Source: DATKYV01 sp035528275 (lineage in GTDB: Bacteria > Acidobacteriota > Terriglobia > UBA7540). From it: DNA of 5,028 nt. The stretch spans positions 1-5,028 of the forward strand of contig DATKYV010000220.1 in NCBI GenBank assembly GCA_035528275.1, given 5' to 3'. Position 1 is the first letter of the stretch. Every line of letters begins with the position of its first letter. The notes under the pieces were generated by a model. It did no database searches. It was not told the DNA's origin and saw only the letters and a list, made by a program, of their open reading frames with translations. Made by a program: the position numbers and the translations under genes. Below, one piece after another: positions 4,348-5,028 of the stretch.

Positions 4348-5028
4348 ATGAGTCACCTCCATCACCATCCGCGCCGGCGGTTTTTCAAAAAGAGCTTTCA
4401 TTTCCTGGGAGTATTGGCCACAGCTACAGCCGCCTCCGGCAAGCCAACTCAGAGGTCTGAAGAGTCGCCCGCTGGCGAAAGGCCGGCATCTGCCGCCAAA
4501 TCAAGCGAGGCGCCTGCGCCAAGAACCGAGCCGGGGCCTCGACTGGTTTTCGACGCCCACCTGCACTGTCCGAGCGAAAGCGGCAACGTCTGGCAATGGC
4601 ACCCGGTGACGCGTACGTTCGAGGAGTTCGCGAGCTACCTCGACCGCACCGGCGTCCACCGCGGCATCATCAATTCCGTGCGCTGCCAGGAGGCCAAGAC
4701 GCCCGCCGAATTCATCGCCGGCAACCGCGAAGTGGCCCGCTACGTCGAAAAGTACAAAGGGCGCTTCCTCGGCGCCTGCGTTGTCAACCCTCTATTTATC
4801 GACGAGTCGCTGCGGGAAATTGAGGACTGCCGCAAGCAGTCCGGTTTCGTCTGGGTCGGCGAGCTCTGCAACTACATGGCGCCGTTCGAATACACCATCA
4901 AGGAATTCGAACAACTCGTCGAGCAGGTGGTAAAGCTCAACATGGTGCTCGACGTCCACACCGAGCTCGAGGAGATGGAATACATCATCGGAAAGTTTCC
5001 TCAGGCCACCATCGTGTTTCCCCATTTC
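4348..5028 (+). CDS. Exported amidohydrolase-2-type metal-dependent hydrolase, N-terminal part (runs off right edge)
   Basis: The frame is open from ATG 4348 to the last base: 227 residues with the C-terminus missing. GAGGAG at 4335-4340 lies 7 nt before the ATG, which supports this start. The N-terminus is histidine-rich (MSHLHHHP), then RRRFFK (9-14) and a hydrophobic run FHFLGVLATATAAS, a good match to a twin-arginine (Tat) signal, implying export of a folded metalloenzyme. A low-complexity Pro/Ala/Glu/Ser linker follows (about 31-65). The TIM-barrel begins with VFDAHLHC (67-74), giving the HxH metal pair H71/H73. GEL at 171-173, H204 in VLDVHTE and H226 in IVFPHF sit where the amidohydrolase-2 (PF04909, ACMSD-like) family places its later strand motifs. 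The expected catalytic Asp lies beyond the edge. The substrate cannot be deduced; members include decarboxylases, lactonases and hydrolases. It is divergent from purD with 139 bp between, and no functional link to purine synthesis is evident. Confidence 0.83.
   Translation, partial: MSHLHHHPRRRFFKKSFHFLGVLATATAASGKPTQRSEESPAGERPASAAKSSEAPAPRTEPGPRLVFDAHLHCPSESGNVWQWHPVTRTFEEFASYLDRTGVHRGIINSVRCQEAKTPAEFIAGNREVARYVEKYKGRFLGACVVNPLFIDESLREIEDCRKQSGFVWVGELCNYMAPFEYTIKEFEQLVEQVVKLNMVLDVHTELEEMEYIIGKFPQATIVFPHF

Noticed and set aside
2898..4460. 520-residue plus-strand open frame antisense to purD
   Set aside because: Despite its length it mirrors purD, with a His/Arg/Leu-rich shadow composition and no domain. 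Long antisense frames are common opposite GC-rich genes.
4596..4823. 75-residue plus-strand open frame within the amidohydrolase gene
   Set aside because: It lies in a different frame inside the amidohydrolase coding region, which shows HxH and strand motifs in its own frame.
4792..5025. 77-residue minus-strand open frame at the right edge
   Set aside because: It is antisense to the amidohydrolase gene and has no recognisable motif.

Overview
The window is GC-rich bacterial DNA (roughly 60% or more by eye) and holds three complete chromosomal genes for basic metabolism and transport, one complete small signalling gene, and two genes cut by the window edges. The gene content and the style of the proteins (single-domain PilZ protein, T. 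maritima-like CorA, adjacent purD-purE, Tat-exported amidohydrolase) fit a soil or sediment bacterium such as an Acidobacteriota member. That assignment is an impression from the proteins, not a demonstrated result. No IS element, tRNA, rRNA or CRISPR array is visible.

Layout, left to right. At 1-101 (-) lies the N-terminus of an exported protein that leaves the window on the left: a signal peptide and a few mature residues. A 229-bp divergent interval (102-330) separates it from a PilZ-domain gene at 331-639 (+). The interval carries a good sigma-54-type -24/-12 element at 270-285 and a perfect 17-bp palindrome at 177-193, about 110 bp upstream of the predicted transcription start, where sigma-54 activators usually bind. 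The PilZ gene converges on corA (847-1944, -), a complete CorA Mg2+/Co2+ channel; the 207 bp between them hold only weak hairpins.

Upstream of corA is a 353-bp non-coding interval (1945-2297). It contains a corA -10 candidate, repeated GTGCCG/TTCCAA modules that include a 12-bp perfect inverted repeat 78 bp apart, and two or three hairpins. The strongest (2229-2259) lies just past the purE stop and probably ends the purine transcript.

The purine operon reads right to left: purD (2871-4208, -) followed after 57 bp by purE (2298-2813, -). PurD makes GAR from phosphoribosylamine and glycine. PurE is the class I enzyme that converts N5-CAIR to CAIR, and it normally needs PurK, which is not in this window. 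The purD start has no Shine-Dalgarno sequence, and a TTGACA/GATAGT promoter lies so close to the ATG that the mRNA would be almost leaderless. A 12-bp palindrome fills most of the spacer of that promoter and is a candidate operator.

Divergent from purD, across 139 bp, is an amidohydrolase-2-type metalloenzyme (4348-5028, +) with a twin-arginine-type export signal and a low-complexity linker. It runs off the right edge.

I did not find a clearly new multi-gene system. The most interesting leads are regulatory: the sigma-54/palindrome arrangement upstream of the PilZ gene, the near-leaderless purD promoter with its embedded palindrome, and the repeated modules upstream of corA.
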